Shown here piece by piece: positions 31,543 through 41,431 of a DNA stretch of 64,000 bases. A model generated the notes under the pieces. The model was given only the letters and a program-made list of their open reading frames with translations, did not search any database and had not been told where the DNA came from. Numbering within the stretch: position 1 is the stretch's first letter; every line of letters begins with the position of its first letter. The position numbers were made by a program, and so were the translations under genes. The DNA comes from Prochlorococcus sp. MIT 1307 (GTDB taxonomy: Bacteria; Cyanobacteriota; Cyanobacteriia; PCC-6307; Cyanobiaceae), in assembly GCF_034092395.1 (NCBI RefSeq), contig NZ_CP139301.1, positions 1,922,001-1,986,000 on the forward strand, written 5' to 3'.

Positions 31543-31578
31543 AACAAATTCTTAATACAATTCTTAAACAAATTCTTA
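31543..31578. promoter_or_regulatory. Three direct repeats with exact 12-bp period
   Basis: ATTCTTA occurs at 31548-31554, 31560-31566 and 31572-31578, each preceded by CAA or CAAA. Iterated direct repeats near one helical turn in spacing are typical of response-regulator binding sites. They lie about 130-160 bp upstream of the gene at 31705 and about 110 bp past the end of the secreted-protein gene. The regulator is unknown. Confidence 0.4.
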
Positions 31579-31704
31579 GTTCTACCAACAGAACTACTCT
31601 CTTTCTCTCTTGATGTCAAAGCAGAGATCTTGATAATGCAACCCTGAGTAATTCGCGTAGGTTGGCTAGATTGAAAGTCGGGCCAGCTATTCGCCCTTTC
31701 TTCG

Positions 31705-32376
31705 ATGCGAGACCATCCGATTTCCTCGGTTACCGAACCCTTGCAATACCGTGCAATAGGTATTGTTAGAGCCAAATATAGGCCAAATGATCCAGATCAG
31801 ATTACCCGGGGACACCTTGTAGATGCTAATGGGCTAGAGCTAGAAGCAGTTGTACTTGGTCGAGTCCTTACTTTGATGAGACGCCATATTGATTTAGATA
31901 AACCTCATCTTTGGGTGGTCTATCCAAGATGTAGAGAAGCTGATCATCTTCATTTGCAGATAGCTGGAATTTGGGAACCAAGTACACTTTGTGAAGCTAA
32001 TCTTCAGAAAGATGATTCAATCAGTTTAGAGAAATCTAGTAAAATTATATGTGATGAATTACCGGAAGGTGATGACTATTTTTCTATTAGAGGAGAATTA
32101 ATCTATACTAAGCCTGAGTCAGGTGATTTAGTTATAAAGGTGCGTCAAAGATCAAGACCTAATGGAAGTCGTCCTTTACCTTTTAAGCTAAACTTAAAAG
32201 GTAGTATTCCTCTAAATTGTCTTCGTAATTTTGTTAATTTAGATGTAAGAAGGCATGGAAGTCAACTTTGCTTGGAAGATCATAAGATTATTGCTCCTAT
32301 GCCTACACGAGGAGGTAAAAAGCGAGGAGAGAAAAAAGCAATTGTTCGAAAAGGACCCCGTAAACCAATTCAGTGA
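31705..32376 (+). CDS. Conserved cyanobacterial hypothetical protein with basic C-terminus
   Basis: The protein is 223 residues from ATG at 31705. It starts with LQYRAIGIVRAKYRPNDPDQITRGHLVDANG (in part), a beta-rich region, then a run rich in WVVYPRCREADHLHLQIAGIW. The C-terminal 25 residues are strongly basic (RGGKKRGEKKAIVRKGPRKPIQ in part), suggesting RNA or DNA binding. I recall similar proteins across cyanobacteria but no defined function. It precedes larC by 169 bp on the same strand. Confidence 0.65.
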   Translation: MRDHPISSVTEPLQYRAIGIVRAKYRPNDPDQITRGHLVDANGLELEAVVLGRVLTLMRRHIDLDKPHLWVVYPRCREADHLHLQIAGIWEPSTLCEANLQKDDSISLEKSSKIICDELPEGDDYFSIRGELIYTKPESGDLVIKVRQRSRPNGSRPLPFKLNLKGSIPLNCLRNFVNLDVRRHGSQLCLEDHKIIAPMPTRGGKKRGEKKAIVRKGPRKPIQ

Positions 32377-32545
32377 TAATGAGACTTTAGATTTAGTCTT
32401 GAACTATGGCAACTTTTTCCATTTGTTTAGTAGTTAGTCTCAAAATGCTTTTCAAAACTGGCCTTTTTAAATTAAGCAGAATAGTGTTAATTAAATATCG
32501 TTTCTATTTAGCCTGTACCAACTTTACTTTTAGAAGCAAGTAGTA

Positions 32546-33775
32546 ATGAAATCGCTTTTTATTGATTGTCCTACAGGTATTGCTGGAGATATGCTCTTGT
32601 CAGCACTTTTAGATATTGGAATTCCCAAGAGGGTTATTGAGGAACCTCTGTTATCAATTGGTTTGGGTAAAACCTTTTCTTTAGGTATTCAAGAAGCTCG
32701 TAGTTTTGGGATTAGAGGATTAAGAACTTGTGTAGAAGGATTGCCTGTAGCGCCTTCTTCTACACGTTTGAAGAAAATAATCGAAATAGTCGAACAGGCC
32801 TCTTGGTCAAATCCACTCAAAAATAAGGTTTTAAATGTCTTTATGACACTAGGTGCAGCTGAGGCGTCAGTGCATGGAACAGCTTTGGAGGATATTCACT
32901 TGCATGAGGTTGGATCTTTAGATGCTCTTATTGAGGTGGTGTCCATATGTGCTGCAGTTGAATATTTGAACCCTTTAGAAATTTGTTGTTCGCCTCTCCC
33001 TACTGGTTCTGGATCGGTAAGTACCTCGCATGGACTCTTGCCTGTGCCTGTCCCAGTAGTTGTAGAACTAGCAAAAACTAATCAAATAAAACTCGTTACT
33101 GGTGAGGAGTATCCCAAGGGGGAGTTAACAACGCCTACTGGTCTTGCTTTGATGGTTGTATTGGCCGATAGATATTGTCAGCCAAACTCATTTGAGATAG
33201 AGGCGGTTGGCATTGGTTTAGGTAAAAGGAATTTTGATAGACCTAATTTGTTGAGAGCTTATTTATTAGACCAAATAGAACGTCCTCGCATTTTAAGTGA
33301 AAGTAACGGACTTACTTGGCAAACTTTATTTTTTCAAGAAGCTTGGATTGATGATGCTAGCCCTGAGGATATAGCTCACCTGATTAATGAGCTGCGAAAA
33401 GCTGGAGCTATTGATGTTGTTAGTCAACCTGTTCAAATGAAGAAAGGTCGTCAAGGGGTATGCATTAAAGCAATAGTTACATCAAATGATATTGATGCAG
33501 TGCGTTTAGTTTGGTTTTTAAAAAGTACGACTATTGGTCTTAGGGAGAACTTAGGTGGCAGGTGGGTTTTATCTCGTCGAAGAGGCACATGTTTAACAGC
33601 TTTCGGGAAAATAGAAGTAAAGCAGGTTCGACGCCCAGATGGATGCTTAACAATTAAGCCTGAGCATGATGAGATAGTTCGCATAAGCCTTGAAACTGGA
33701 AAGTCTCTTGAAGATGTACGTAGTCAGGTGATTCGCACATACGAGGATTTTGTTCCTAGCGAGGACTGGTCATGA
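32546..33775 (+). CDS. larC: LarC family nickel-pincer cofactor protein (TIGR00299/DUF111)
   Basis: LarC is the CTP-dependent cyclometallase that inserts nickel into the pincer cofactor of lactate racemase. The protein is 409 residues. The N-terminal DCPTGIAGDMLLSALLDIGIP and HLHEVGSLDALIEVVS patterns define the family; the C-terminal half includes LETNVDD-like VQEAWIDDASPED. LarA, LarB and LarE are not nearby, and this family is widespread without them. Its true partner in picocyanobacteria is unknown; the nickel superoxide dismutase is a conceivable client, purely inferred. It overlaps the next gene by 4 bp. Confidence 0.85.
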   Translation: MKSLFIDCPTGIAGDMLLSALLDIGIPKRVIEEPLLSIGLGKTFSLGIQEARSFGIRGLRTCVEGLPVAPSSTRLKKIIEIVEQASWSNPLKNKVLNVFMTLGAAEASVHGTALEDIHLHEVGSLDALIEVVSICAAVEYLNPLEICCSPLPTGSGSVSTSHGLLPVPVPVVVELAKTNQIKLVTGEEYPKGELTTPTGLALMVVLADRYCQPNSFEIEAVGIGLGKRNFDRPNLLRAYLLDQIERPRILSESNGLTWQTLFFQEAWIDDASPEDIAHLINELRKAGAIDVVSQPVQMKKGRQGVCIKAIVTSNDIDAVRLVWFLKSTTIGLRENLGGRWVLSRRRGTCLTAFGKIEVKQVRRPDGCLTIKPEHDEIVRISLETGKSLEDVRSQVIRTYEDFVPSEDWS

Positions 33776-34755
33776 TATTTAATATATTGAACGTTAATTT
33801 GCGCCGTTTAAAACTATTTTTAGCTAAGGTATCTCCCCCAGGTGGTTTTCGCTTATGGATAACAATAACTAGTTTAACTTTTGTTGGATATTCGCTTTTT
33901 AGAAATAGTGAAAATTTCAACAAGATTCCTCTCGATACAATTACATTTAGTTGGATATCTTTTGGTATTGGAGTCAGCCTTCTAAGCTTAATAGTTAACG
34001 CAATTGCTTGGAGATTATTATTGTCTTGGCTGGACTATGATTCAAATAAAATTGAGCTAATACCACTTTTCCTTAGCAGCAACTTGTTGAAGTATTTACC
34101 TGGTGGTATATGGCATTTTGTTGAAAGACTTAGGGCCCTAAGGTCTCAGATGGGCTCAGGGCAAGCACTGGCTTCAGTGTTGCTTGAGCCATTGCTGATG
34201 GCAGCGGCTGCATTGCTTTGGGTCCCATTAGGAGGTTTTCAATCAGGATTGGAAGGCTTGTGTATTATCCCAGCACTATGTTTTATTAAACGTTTTAGAG
34301 ATCCTCTACTTAGAAGGCTAGAAAGACTAAAGGCTAATCAGTTAGAGCAAATTTATTCTGAAATTCATTTTGGGAGTGGCATTAATAATATTAGTCTTCA
34401 GAGAAGTAATTATCCTTTCAAAGCTTTAATTGCTGAGATCCTTTTTGTCCTTTTTAGATTTCTGGGATTTTGGTGTTGCTTAAATGCTTTTTCCCTTGAG
34501 TCGGCCATTCCTTTCATGGAATGGATGGCTGCTTTTGCTTTGGCTTGGACTATTGGTTTGGTTGTGCCTGCCGCACCTGGAGGTGTAGGTGTTTTTGAGG
34601 CAGCCTTACTTATCAGAGTGGGTACTTACGTTCCAGAAGCTCCACTTTTAGCTACACTACTTTGTTATAGACTTACAGCTACAATTGCAGACTTATTTGC
34701 TGGCTTTGGTGTTCTCCTAAGGAGTAAAATTATAGCTTCAAATATAATTAATTAG
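33772..34755 (+). CDS. UPF0104 / lysylphosphatidylglycerol synthase transmembrane-like protein
   Basis: The protein is 327 residues with about seven to eight hydrophobic helices. Patterns such as LLKYLPGGIWHFVERL and VPAAPGGVGVFEAALLI match the flippase-like membrane domain of the LPG synthase/UPF0104 superfamily. It lacks the soluble aminoacyl-transferase domain of MprF. The start overlaps the larC stop as ATGA, so translation is probably coupled. Function is unknown; lipid or lipid-linked substrate flipping is inference. Confidence 0.75.
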   Translation: MIFNILNVNLRRLKLFLAKVSPPGGFRLWITITSLTFVGYSLFRNSENFNKIPLDTITFSWISFGIGVSLLSLIVNAIAWRLLLSWLDYDSNKIELIPLFLSSNLLKYLPGGIWHFVERLRALRSQMGSGQALASVLLEPLLMAAAALLWVPLGGFQSGLEGLCIIPALCFIKRFRDPLLRRLERLKANQLEQIYSEIHFGSGINNISLQRSNYPFKALIAEILFVLFRFLGFWCCLNAFSLESAIPFMEWMAAFALAWTIGLVVPAAPGGVGVFEAALLIRVGTYVPEAPLLATLLCYRLTATIADLFAGFGVLLRSKIIASNIIN

Positions 34756-34794
34756 TCATAAGAATTAAATCTTTAATTTTACAAATATTGATTT

Positions 34795-36381
34795 TTAATG
34801 TGATCGCTCTTCTTCTATATTAGTACTACTATCTAATCCTGGAATTAATGCTAACGAAGCTATCAGTCCTAGTGAAAGTATTATAAGAGAAGGCACTATT
34901 GCTTCAGGCATCCTTTCATCACTGGCATATTGAAAGATTCGCACTGAAAGGGTATCAAAATCAAAAGGCCTTAAAGTAAAACTAAGAGGCAACTCTTTCA
35001 AGGTGTCTACAAAAACCAGTAAACCTCCAACACCTAAAGGCCCTTTGAGTAGGGGTAAATGAACATCTTTAAGAACTTTTTGCCATTTACATCCAAGTCC
35101 CATAGCAGCTTCATCAAGGGTTGGTGAAATGCGTTCAAAAGCCGCGTCAAGCCCTCCTTTTGCAACGGCTAAAAATCTATCACTATACCCCCATAATAAT
35201 AAAATTAAAGGAGCGAATCTCCAGGGTGGGCCTGCAAAGGGAAAAAGGCTTAAAGCAAGTACAGCCCCTGGAATGGCATACCCTATACCTGCTAGAAAAG
35301 TAAGACTTTTCATCCACTTACTTGTATTCCATCTTTTAGCAACTGACAGTAGTAAAGCTGCTAAAACAGCAAGACTGGCTGCGGCAAATCCAAGCCCAAG
35401 ACTTCGTACTGTGAGGAGAAGAAGTTCTCCATCGAGCCCTCTCCCCAATTGATCAAAATTGACTGCGATCCAAGCAATTGGGACACCAAGAGTGAAGGCT
35501 GGCGGACCAATTGCAATGCTTTGAGCAAGCATTGCTCTGAGTCCTTTGAGCTTCCAACAAGGTGCTTCTCCTCCCGCAACTCCTTCTGTCCAACGGCGAC
35601 TTCTACTTCTGAGGCTGCGTTCATAGGCGACAAGAATCATGACTATTAAGAGCCCGATAATTGCTAGAGCTATTGCTCCAGTTGGATTGCCATTCGTTAC
35701 CCAGTTCTCAACTATGCCAGCAGAAATGCTTGGAATATTTAGAAGTTGTACAGCACCTAGCTCATTAATTACTTCCATGCTGATCAGTGCCACTCCCGCG
35801 CCAATGGCAGGTAATGCCATTGGTAGCGCTATACGTCTGAAACTGTCCCATGGACCGACGCCTAGACTTCTACATGCTTCTAGTTGTCTCCTCCCACATT
35901 TTGTAAAACTCTCTGTGCTTAGTAGGAATACATATGGGTAAGTTGTAAGTGCCATAACTAAAATCCCCCAATTCATTCCATAAATCCTTATGGAATGAAT
36001 ACTTCCCAGGTCTATAAGTGTTGCTGAAAGTAGATATGCTGGAGTTGCAAGCGGCAACAGTTGAGCAATCCTGAGCAATTTCCTACCAGGAAAACGGCAA
36101 TTAGCTAGTAACCAACCATTTGTGGTGCCAACAAGAGCTCCAACTAGCCCAGTGAAAACAAGTAAGAATAATGTCCCCATGATTTGTCTAGGCCCGTCTA
36201 CCCCAAGGCCGATGGAACCGTTTTTTAAGCCGTTGAAACCTTCTCCTAGTAGTCCAATTAAAGGCCACAAGGCAATAAAACAAACAATTACTGCAATAGC
36301 ACTAAGTATTGTTCTACCTGAGTGCCCTTTGGAAGGATTCAAAACTTTTTGGCTTTTTTTCAGTGAGATTCCTGATTTCAT
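34795..36381 (-). CDS. futB: ABC transporter permease, iron(III)-type, two fused permease domains
   Basis: The protein is 528 residues with about 12 membrane helices in two homologous halves, each with an EAA-type loop ([42 protein letters not shown] in part). This layout matches FbpB/FutB permeases for ferric iron. Neither the binding protein nor the ATPase gene is adjacent, as expected where they lie elsewhere. The 5' end overlaps the COG0523 gene by 4 bp. The cargo is inferred from family resemblance. Confidence 0.87.
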   Translation of the reverse strand: MKSGISLKKSQKVLNPSKGHSGRTILSAIAVIVCFIALWPLIGLLGEGFNGLKNGSIGLGVDGPRQIMGTLFLLVFTGLVGALVGTTNGWLLANCRFPGRKLLRIAQLLPLATPAYLLSATLIDLGSIHSIRIYGMNWGILVMALTTYPYVFLLSTESFTKCGRRQLEACRSLGVGPWDSFRRIALPMALPAIGAGVALISMEVINELGAVQLLNIPSISAGIVENWVTNGNPTGAIALAIIGLLIVMILVAYERSLRSRSRRWTEGVAGGEAPCWKLKGLRAMLAQSIAIGPPAFTLGVPIAWIAVNFDQLGRGLDGELLLLTVRSLGLGFAAASLAVLAALLLSVAKRWNTSKWMKSLTFLAGIGYAIPGAVLALSLFPFAGPPWRFAPLILLLWGYSDRFLAVAKGGLDAAFERISPTLDEAAMGLGCKWQKVLKDVHLPLLKGPLGVGGLLVFVDTLKELPLSFTLRPFDFDTLSVRIFQYASDERMPEAIVPSLIILSLGLIASLALIPGLDSSTNIEEERSH

Positions 36382-37484
36382 TTAGCAAAACCTTTCCCAT
36401 CATCACGAGTCACGCAAGCGTGTAGCTGACTCCTAAGTGTGGAATGGTCAAGTTGGCGACCAATTAAGACAAGTTGATTCTTCCTTTCGCTTTTCCAATC
36501 TGTGTCATCAATAGAGAATCGTTTACCTGCAAGATGGAAAATATGTCTTCGTTCGCTTTCGTTGAACCATAAAATCCCTTTCGCTCGGAATACGCCCGAA
36601 GGAAGTTGGTTGTCTAGGAAATTTTGGAATTTTCGTAAGGAGAATGGATCATTACTTTCAAAAGCCAAGGATGTGAATCCTTCGATTTCTAAATGGTCAG
36701 AGTTGTGAGTTAGCTGATGTTGTGATTCATCATGATTGTGTGAATGCTGGCAATGTCCATGTTCGTGGTCACAATCGCTGTGGTCTTGGTGTTGTTGAGT
36801 TGGGCTGATTTTTATCTGATCGGTTTCAAAAAGACCAACACTCATAAGTAGAGGTAATGAAATTTCACCCTTAATAGAGCGCAAAATCCTTGCATCTTTT
36901 TTTGTCTCTCTAAGCTGTGCTTCTATCTCTAATAGGCGACTCTCTATAACCAGATCACATTTATTTAGAAGAAGGATGTCTCCATAAATAACCTGAGCTC
37001 GAGCCACTTCGCTATCGAGAAGTTTGAGGTTGAAATTTTCAGCATCGATAAGAGTGATAATTGAATCAAGTCGCGTTAGATCTCGTAGTTCGCTGCCAAG
37101 AAATGTCATCGCCACTGGGAGAGGGTCTGCAAGACCTGTTGTTTCAACTACTAAATAATCAATCGAGTTAGGTTTTTTTAGGACTCGCTGAACTGCTTCT
37201 AGTAATTCACCATTAATCGAACAACAGATGCATCCGTTGCTTAGCTCAACCATTTCCTCACCGGTCGCAACAATCAGGTCATTGTCGATACCAATTTCTC
37301 CAAACTCATTGACTAGAACCGCAGTTTTTAACCCTTTTTGATTAGTTAAAATGTGATTTAGCAATGTTGTTTTTCCCGCACCGAGGAACCCTGTGAGAAT
37401 TGTTACGGGTATCCCAAGAGAGTCCTTTGTTCCTTCATCATTATTAGAGGAATTTACTGAAGTGGTGGCGATTGATTCACTCAT
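36378..37484 (-). CDS. COG0523 (CobW) family GTPase, putative metallochaperone
   Basis: The protein is 368 residues. The P-loop GFLGAGKTT is at 32-40, the family metal motif CICC at 85-88, and the G4-type NKCD near 180. Before the C-terminal domain is a stretch very rich in His (roughly 217-250; 13 or more His), a metal-sensing or storage segment. COG0523 GTPases deliver zinc, cobalt or other metals using GTP. It is clustered with an iron-type permease and a pterin dehydratase. Zinc delivery is more likely than corrin synthesis, but the metal is not proven. Confidence 0.88.
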   Translation of the reverse strand: MSESIATTSVNSSNNDEGTKDSLGIPVTILTGFLGAGKTTLLNHILTNQKGLKTAVLVNEFGEIGIDNDLIVATGEEMVELSNGCICCSINGELLEAVQRVLKKPNSIDYLVVETTGLADPLPVAMTFLGSELRDLTRLDSIITLIDAENFNLKLLDSEVARAQVIYGDILLLNKCDLVIESRLLEIEAQLRETKKDARILRSIKGEISLPLLMSVGLFETDQIKISPTQQHQDHSDCDHEHGHCQHSHNHDESQHQLTHNSDHLEIEGFTSLAFESNDPFSLRKFQNFLDNQLPSGVFRAKGILWFNESERRHIFHLAGKRFSIDDTDWKSERKNQLVLIGRQLDHSTLRSQLHACVTRDDGKGFAK

Positions 37485-37554
37485 GGCTTGATGTGGATTA
37501 GGTTTTTTAGAGCAAGGCCTTTTGTAGGTGTTAGCTATTTTCTTTCCCCTTCAA

Positions 37555-37845
37555 TCATTTTGTGTCAAGCATATTGATTGCCTTGGCTAGTCGAATATCG
37601 AGTTGAGTTATTCCTCCTGCATCATGAGTAGTTAATTCAATTGTCACTTTTGAGTAGACGTTAGTCCACTCTGGGTGATGATTCATTGCTTCGGAAAGCA
37701 TTGCTACTTTCGTTATAAACCCAAAGGCTTCTATAAAATTTAAGAAACGCCACTCTCTTTTGAGTCGAGATTGCTGAAACTCCCATTTTGGAAGTTGTTG
37801 TTGAAGTGAAGCGAGTTCTTTTTTGTTTAATAGCTTTTCTTTCAT
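37555..37845 (-). CDS. phhB: Pterin-4a-carbinolamine dehydratase
   Basis: Dehydrates 4a-hydroxytetrahydropterin. The protein is 96 residues. The active-site signature [20 protein letters not shown] followed by [12 protein letters not shown] carries the conserved His-His-Pro, His and Asp. There is no phenylalanine hydroxylase gene here; in many bacteria this protein is instead linked to molybdenum cofactor or carboxysome-related roles. It lies between the COG0523 GTPase and the YjbQ-like gene, overlapping the latter by 4 bp. Confidence 0.93.
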   Translation of the reverse strand: MKEKLLNKKELASLQQQLPKWEFQQSRLKREWRFLNFIEAFGFITKVAMLSEAMNHHPEWTNVYSKVTIELTTHDAGGITQLDIRLAKAINMLDTK

Positions 37846-38507
37846 TGCATTCCTTCTGGTGTGATGGAATCAGCTTTGTTTGTTGGATCCTGAATGCGAT
37901 GATTTAATAAGTCAAAGTTAGTGTTGGTGCTATCTTTGTCTTTATTCATAACCTCAGAATTGTGTCTTTTACGAACAACTTCGTTAGGCTTCGATGCATT
38001 AGTTCTCGCAGTTAGCGTAGCGTTACTTTCAGCGAAAAAGGTAGCTTTGTCTTCTTCAACTTCTCCGATTGCATGTAAATATAACTTTCTTGAATGCCTT
38101 GAATAGCGATGCTCCCAAAGGTAGATGGCCTGCCAAGTACCTAGCACAAGCTTTTTTTCATTGATACTAAGACTCAATGAACTACAAGTAAGTGTTGTTC
38201 GTATGTGTGCTGGCATATCGTCGACACCCTCTTCATTATGTCTATATAAAGTGAATTGTCCTTGATGATTGGGCTTTCTGACGCCTTCTTCAGGTACAAG
38301 TGCCTTCATAAAAGATGAAAGATCTTCTAATACTCTTGGATCAGCATTTTCATTGATCGTGAGGCTGCAGCTTGTATGCTTTGTAAATAAAACCAAGATA
38401 CCTTGGTGGAATTTATTTTTAATTATCCACTTGTTGATTTCAGAAGTTATATCTATAAACCCTTCGCCAGGGGTTTCGATTGAAAGCTCAGAGAGGATCT
38501 GTTTCAC
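37842..38507 (-). CDS. YjbQ (UPF0047) family protein with C-terminal extension
   Basis: The first 140 or so residues match Yjb[24 protein letters not shown] near the middle, then a His-rich [15 protein letters not shown], and [13 protein letters not shown]. The family is about 140 residues, has thiamine-phosphate-synthase-like activity in vitro and an unknown main role. Here 221 residues are present; the last 75 or so are Asn/Lys/Thr-rich, likely disordered and unmatched. It starts a four-gene minus-strand run with phhB, the COG0523 gene and the permease. No frameshift is needed to explain the tail. Confidence 0.82.
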   Translation of the reverse strand: MKQILSELSIETPGEGFIDITSEINKWIIKNKFHQGILVLFTKHTSCSLTINENADPRVLEDLSSFMKALVPEEGVRKPNHQGQFTLYRHNEEGVDDMPAHIRTTLTCSSLSLSINEKKLVLGTWQAIYLWEHRYSRHSRKLYLHAIGEVEEDKATFFAESNATLTARTNASKPNEVVRKRHNSEVMNKDKDSTNTNFDLLNHRIQDPTNKADSITPEGMQ

Positions 38508-39122
38508 TTACAGACCATAAATTCCCATTGATTATATTTAGGCTGCTTTCATTTGCCAACACAGATTAGATTACTGATATATGAAGGTCTTTATGAATTA
38601 TTCGTATTCTGATAGCATCAAATAAGCATTTAGGTGGAAGGGTTTTGAGATGAGTTGATAAATGCCGTTCTATTGAGAGAGCCTATTTTTTAGAGGGATT
38701 TTTTTTATGTTCGAACTCCAGTTCTCAAAGTTACCTTGTATTTAATATCTTAACCTTCATTGTATGACTTCTCTTTGCTACGTGAAATTAGATGTCAAGG
38801 ACAATAAAAAATGTTGATGGGAACTTAATCAGTTGAGTAGAGATCAAGAGGTAGTTATTTCTGATCTAAGAGTTAAAAGAAGTTGCTCGGAGGCCAAACT
38901 ATATCTGTAAAATTCCCTTTTCTCAGGCGACCTTGAGAGTTCGATTTTAATCGATGGATCTAGAAGGGACGTGCTTTTTTAGACACTCTCCATGTGATGC
39001 TCTCTTTACCCTGTCAAATAAAAAAGCTTTTTTTCCAAGAAATATAGAGGTCAATTTTTTACTTGATTGGCAAAAAAAGATATCTCGTCAACAAGTTAAG
39101 GACTTACAGCTAGCTTCTTTAT
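38508..39122. other. 615-bp gene-poor region
   Basis: The longest gap in the window. Only short frames without family character are present; one plus-strand frame from ATG 38954 runs over the start of the carboxypeptidase gene and is probably chance. A few small imperfect hairpins (for example TCTCAGG/CCTTGAGA near 38921-38938) occur. No tRNA or known ncRNA was recognised. A small RNA cannot be excluded. Confidence 0.4.
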
Positions 39123-40700
39123 ATGGTTATTTCTGTGAGGGATCCAGCTTTGCCTGCACTTGCTTGGCATCGACTTGGAGATTATTTACATGAGACTCAG
39201 CTTTTGGGCTCTATTCAGAGAACCCTTTACTGGGACCAAAACACTACTATGCCAAAAGATTCGGCTTCATGGAGAGCCGAGCAACTAAGTCTTTTAGCAA
39301 GGCATTTGCATGCAAGACAAAGTAGTAAGCATTATGAAGAACTTATTGCCGAAGCAAAGCTTGAGTTTAATCAGATTCGTTTTTCTGGAGATTTGAATCA
39401 GACAGAGATTGCGGACCGAGCTAGAAATATAGAGTTGTTAGAGCAGGATCTTATTCGTCAGAAGCGTCTTGATCCTGATTTAGTCAGCCTGCTTGCAACT
39501 GCACAAGCAAACGGCTACAACCTTTGGAAGCAAGCTAAAGAGAGTTCTAATTTCAATTGCTTTGCTCCCGCATTAAGTAATCTTATTGAGCTTAGACAAG
39601 AACAAGCAAGACAGCTTTCAGAGGCTAGAAGTTGTTGGGAGACATTGGCTCAACCATTTGAACCTGATTTGTCTATCTCTCGCTTAAAGGAATTATTTGA
39701 CCCTTTGAGATATGCCCTACCTGCGTTGCTTAATGATATTAAATCCTGGAAAAGACCAAGGAATCCTAGTTGGGATCTCGAACCAAAATCTCAGAAAGTT
39801 CTCTGTAATCAATTACTTAAGGAGTGGGGTAGAGATTCCAATATTACGGGTGTTGCGATGTCCCCACATCCATTTTCAATCACTCTTGGGCCCAAAGATT
39901 TTCGATTGACGACTCGTGTCGTGGAAGGACAACCTCTCTCATGTTTTTTGGCCACTGCGCATGAGTGGGGACATTCCTTATATGAACAAGGCTTGCCCAC
40001 GCAGTCTCATCAGTGGTTTGCATGGCCTTTAGGGCAAGCAACATCTATGGCTGTTCATGAAAGTCAGTCACTTTTTTGGGAGAATAGAGTTGCTCGAAGT
40101 AGTTCTTTCGCAGAGAGATTTTGGCCACACTTTGCTAAAGAGGGTGCTCCATTGAAATGTGGAGTTGACCTTTGGCAAGCAATGAATCCATTGACACCTG
40201 GTTGTAACCGGGTAGAAGCTGATGAATTGAGCTATGGCTTGCATATTCTTATTCGTACAGATCTTGAAATTGCTTTACTGGAGGATGGTCTAGAGGTAGA
40301 AGCCTTGCCACTTGAATGGAATAGGAGATATCAGGACTTGCTTGGAATTCTTCCCCAAAATGATACTGAGGGTTGTTTGCAAGACGTTCATTGGAGTGAG
40401 GGGCAATTCGGCTATTTCCCTTCTTACTTGTTGGGTCATTTGGTTAGTGCTCAGTTGGCAGAATCGATGAATGAGTCACTTCGTGACACCGGAATGACAG
40501 AAGACGAACCTATAGATGTTTGTATTCGCAATGCCGACGAGTCCAAGTTGCTTGATTGGCTTAGGCAGGAGGTGCATTTACACGGGCGAAAAATGAACAC
40601 AGAAACTTTGGTGGAGCACGTCACGGGCTCCTCTCTTTCAAGTTCTGCTTTCCTAAAGTATCTCCAGAACAAACTAGAGAAATTGAATAACAGCTTCTAG
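39123..40700 (+). CDS. Carboxypeptidase Taq-type, metallopeptidase M32
   Basis: The protein is 525 residues, typical of thermostable carboxypeptidase 1 (M32). The zinc site is HEWGH in ATAHEWGHSLYEQG near 280, and the downstream conserved ESQSLFWEN supplies the third ligand Glu. Also visible: YWDQNTTMPKDSASWRAEQ near the N-terminus, the M32 hallmark. It releases C-terminal residues from peptides in the cytosol. The start ATG at 39123 is the first family-like Met. ppa follows after 28 bp. Confidence 0.93.
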   Translation: MVISVRDPALPALAWHRLGDYLHETQLLGSIQRTLYWDQNTTMPKDSASWRAEQLSLLARHLHARQSSKHYEELIAEAKLEFNQIRFSGDLNQTEIADRARNIELLEQDLIRQKRLDPDLVSLLATAQANGYNLWKQAKESSNFNCFAPALSNLIELRQEQARQLSEARSCWETLAQPFEPDLSISRLKELFDPLRYALPALLNDIKSWKRPRNPSWDLEPKSQKVLCNQLLKEWGRDSNITGVAMSPHPFSITLGPKDFRLTTRVVEGQPLSCFLATAHEWGHSLYEQGLPTQSHQWFAWPLGQATSMAVHESQSLFWENRVARSSSFAERFWPHFAKEGAPLKCGVDLWQAMNPLTPGCNRVEADELSYGLHILIRTDLEIALLEDGLEVEALPLEWNRRYQDLLGILPQNDTEGCLQDVHWSEGQFGYFPSYLLGHLVSAQLAESMNESLRDTGMTEDEPIDVCIRNADESKLLDWLRQEVHLHGRKMNTETLVEHVTGSSLSSSAFLKYLQNKLEKLNNSF

Positions 40701-40728
40701 GATGGTCAGCTGGGATTTCTATTGATTT

Positions 40729-41316
40729 ATGGCCAACATCGAACAGTCCCCGAGTAGGAGCATGCCAAATTTATTACATGTTTTGCCTGCATTTGCGGAT
40801 GAAACTCTTCTGCGCCTTAACACCATTGTTGAGCTCAATTCCCATACAATCAACAAGTATGAGTTGATTACTGAAACAGGTCACCTCAAGCTTGATCGAG
40901 TGGGATATTCCACTCTGGCTTACCCATTTGCTTACGGATGTATTCCTAGAACTTGGGATGAAGATGGCGATCCTCTAGATATTGAAATCGTTGGAGTAAC
41001 AGAACCGCTAATTCCAGGGTCGATTGTTGAAGCAAGAATAATAGGAATAATGACTTTTGATGACGGAGGAGAAGTAGATGACAAAGTAATTGCTGTTCTT
41101 GCAGATGATAAACGGATGGACCATATAAAAAGTTTTGAGCAGTTAGGAGAGCATTGGTTAAGCGAAACTAAATATTATTGGGAGCACTATAAGGACCTCA
41201 AGAAGCCAGGTACCTGTAGAGTTAATGGCTTTTTTTGTGTTGAGAAAGCAGTTGAAATTGTGAAAGAGTGTGAGGCTCGCTACCTTTCAGACATAGCTCC
41301 GAAATTAGTCAATTAA
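40729..41316 (+). CDS. ppa: Inorganic pyrophosphatase, family I (first copy, complete active site)
   Basis: Hydrolyses pyrophosphate to drive biosynthesis. The protein is 195 residues. The active site is complete: VELN..NKYELI (Glu, Lys, Glu), LDRVGYS (Arg), YPFAYG (Tyr), DEDGDPLD with Asp79, Asp81 and Asp84, then DDGGEVDDKV. An N-terminal extension of about 30 residues precedes the core. It follows the M32 peptidase and converges on hemC. A second family-I gene at 56834 lacks one of these Asp residues. Confidence 0.94.
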   Translation: MANIEQSPSRSMPNLLHVLPAFADETLLRLNTIVELNSHTINKYELITETGHLKLDRVGYSTLAYPFAYGCIPRTWDEDGDPLDIEIVGVTEPLIPGSIVEARIIGIMTFDDGGEVDDKVIAVLADDKRMDHIKSFEQLGEHWLSETKYYWEHYKDLKKPGTCRVNGFFCVEKAVEIVKECEARYLSDIAPKLVN

Positions 41317-41431
41317 TCACAGCTAACTTGCTTACTATAAATAATACCTCCGTACTTATTTGAAATTCAAAGTGATATTGAGCTCAATTCTGAGCTTTAA
41401 GGCGGTTCGAATTGGATTAATAGCTCAACCC

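Noticed and set aside
38954-39193. 79-codon frame overlapping the start of the M32 peptidase
   Set aside because: Runs into the better-supported gene in another frame and has no family features.
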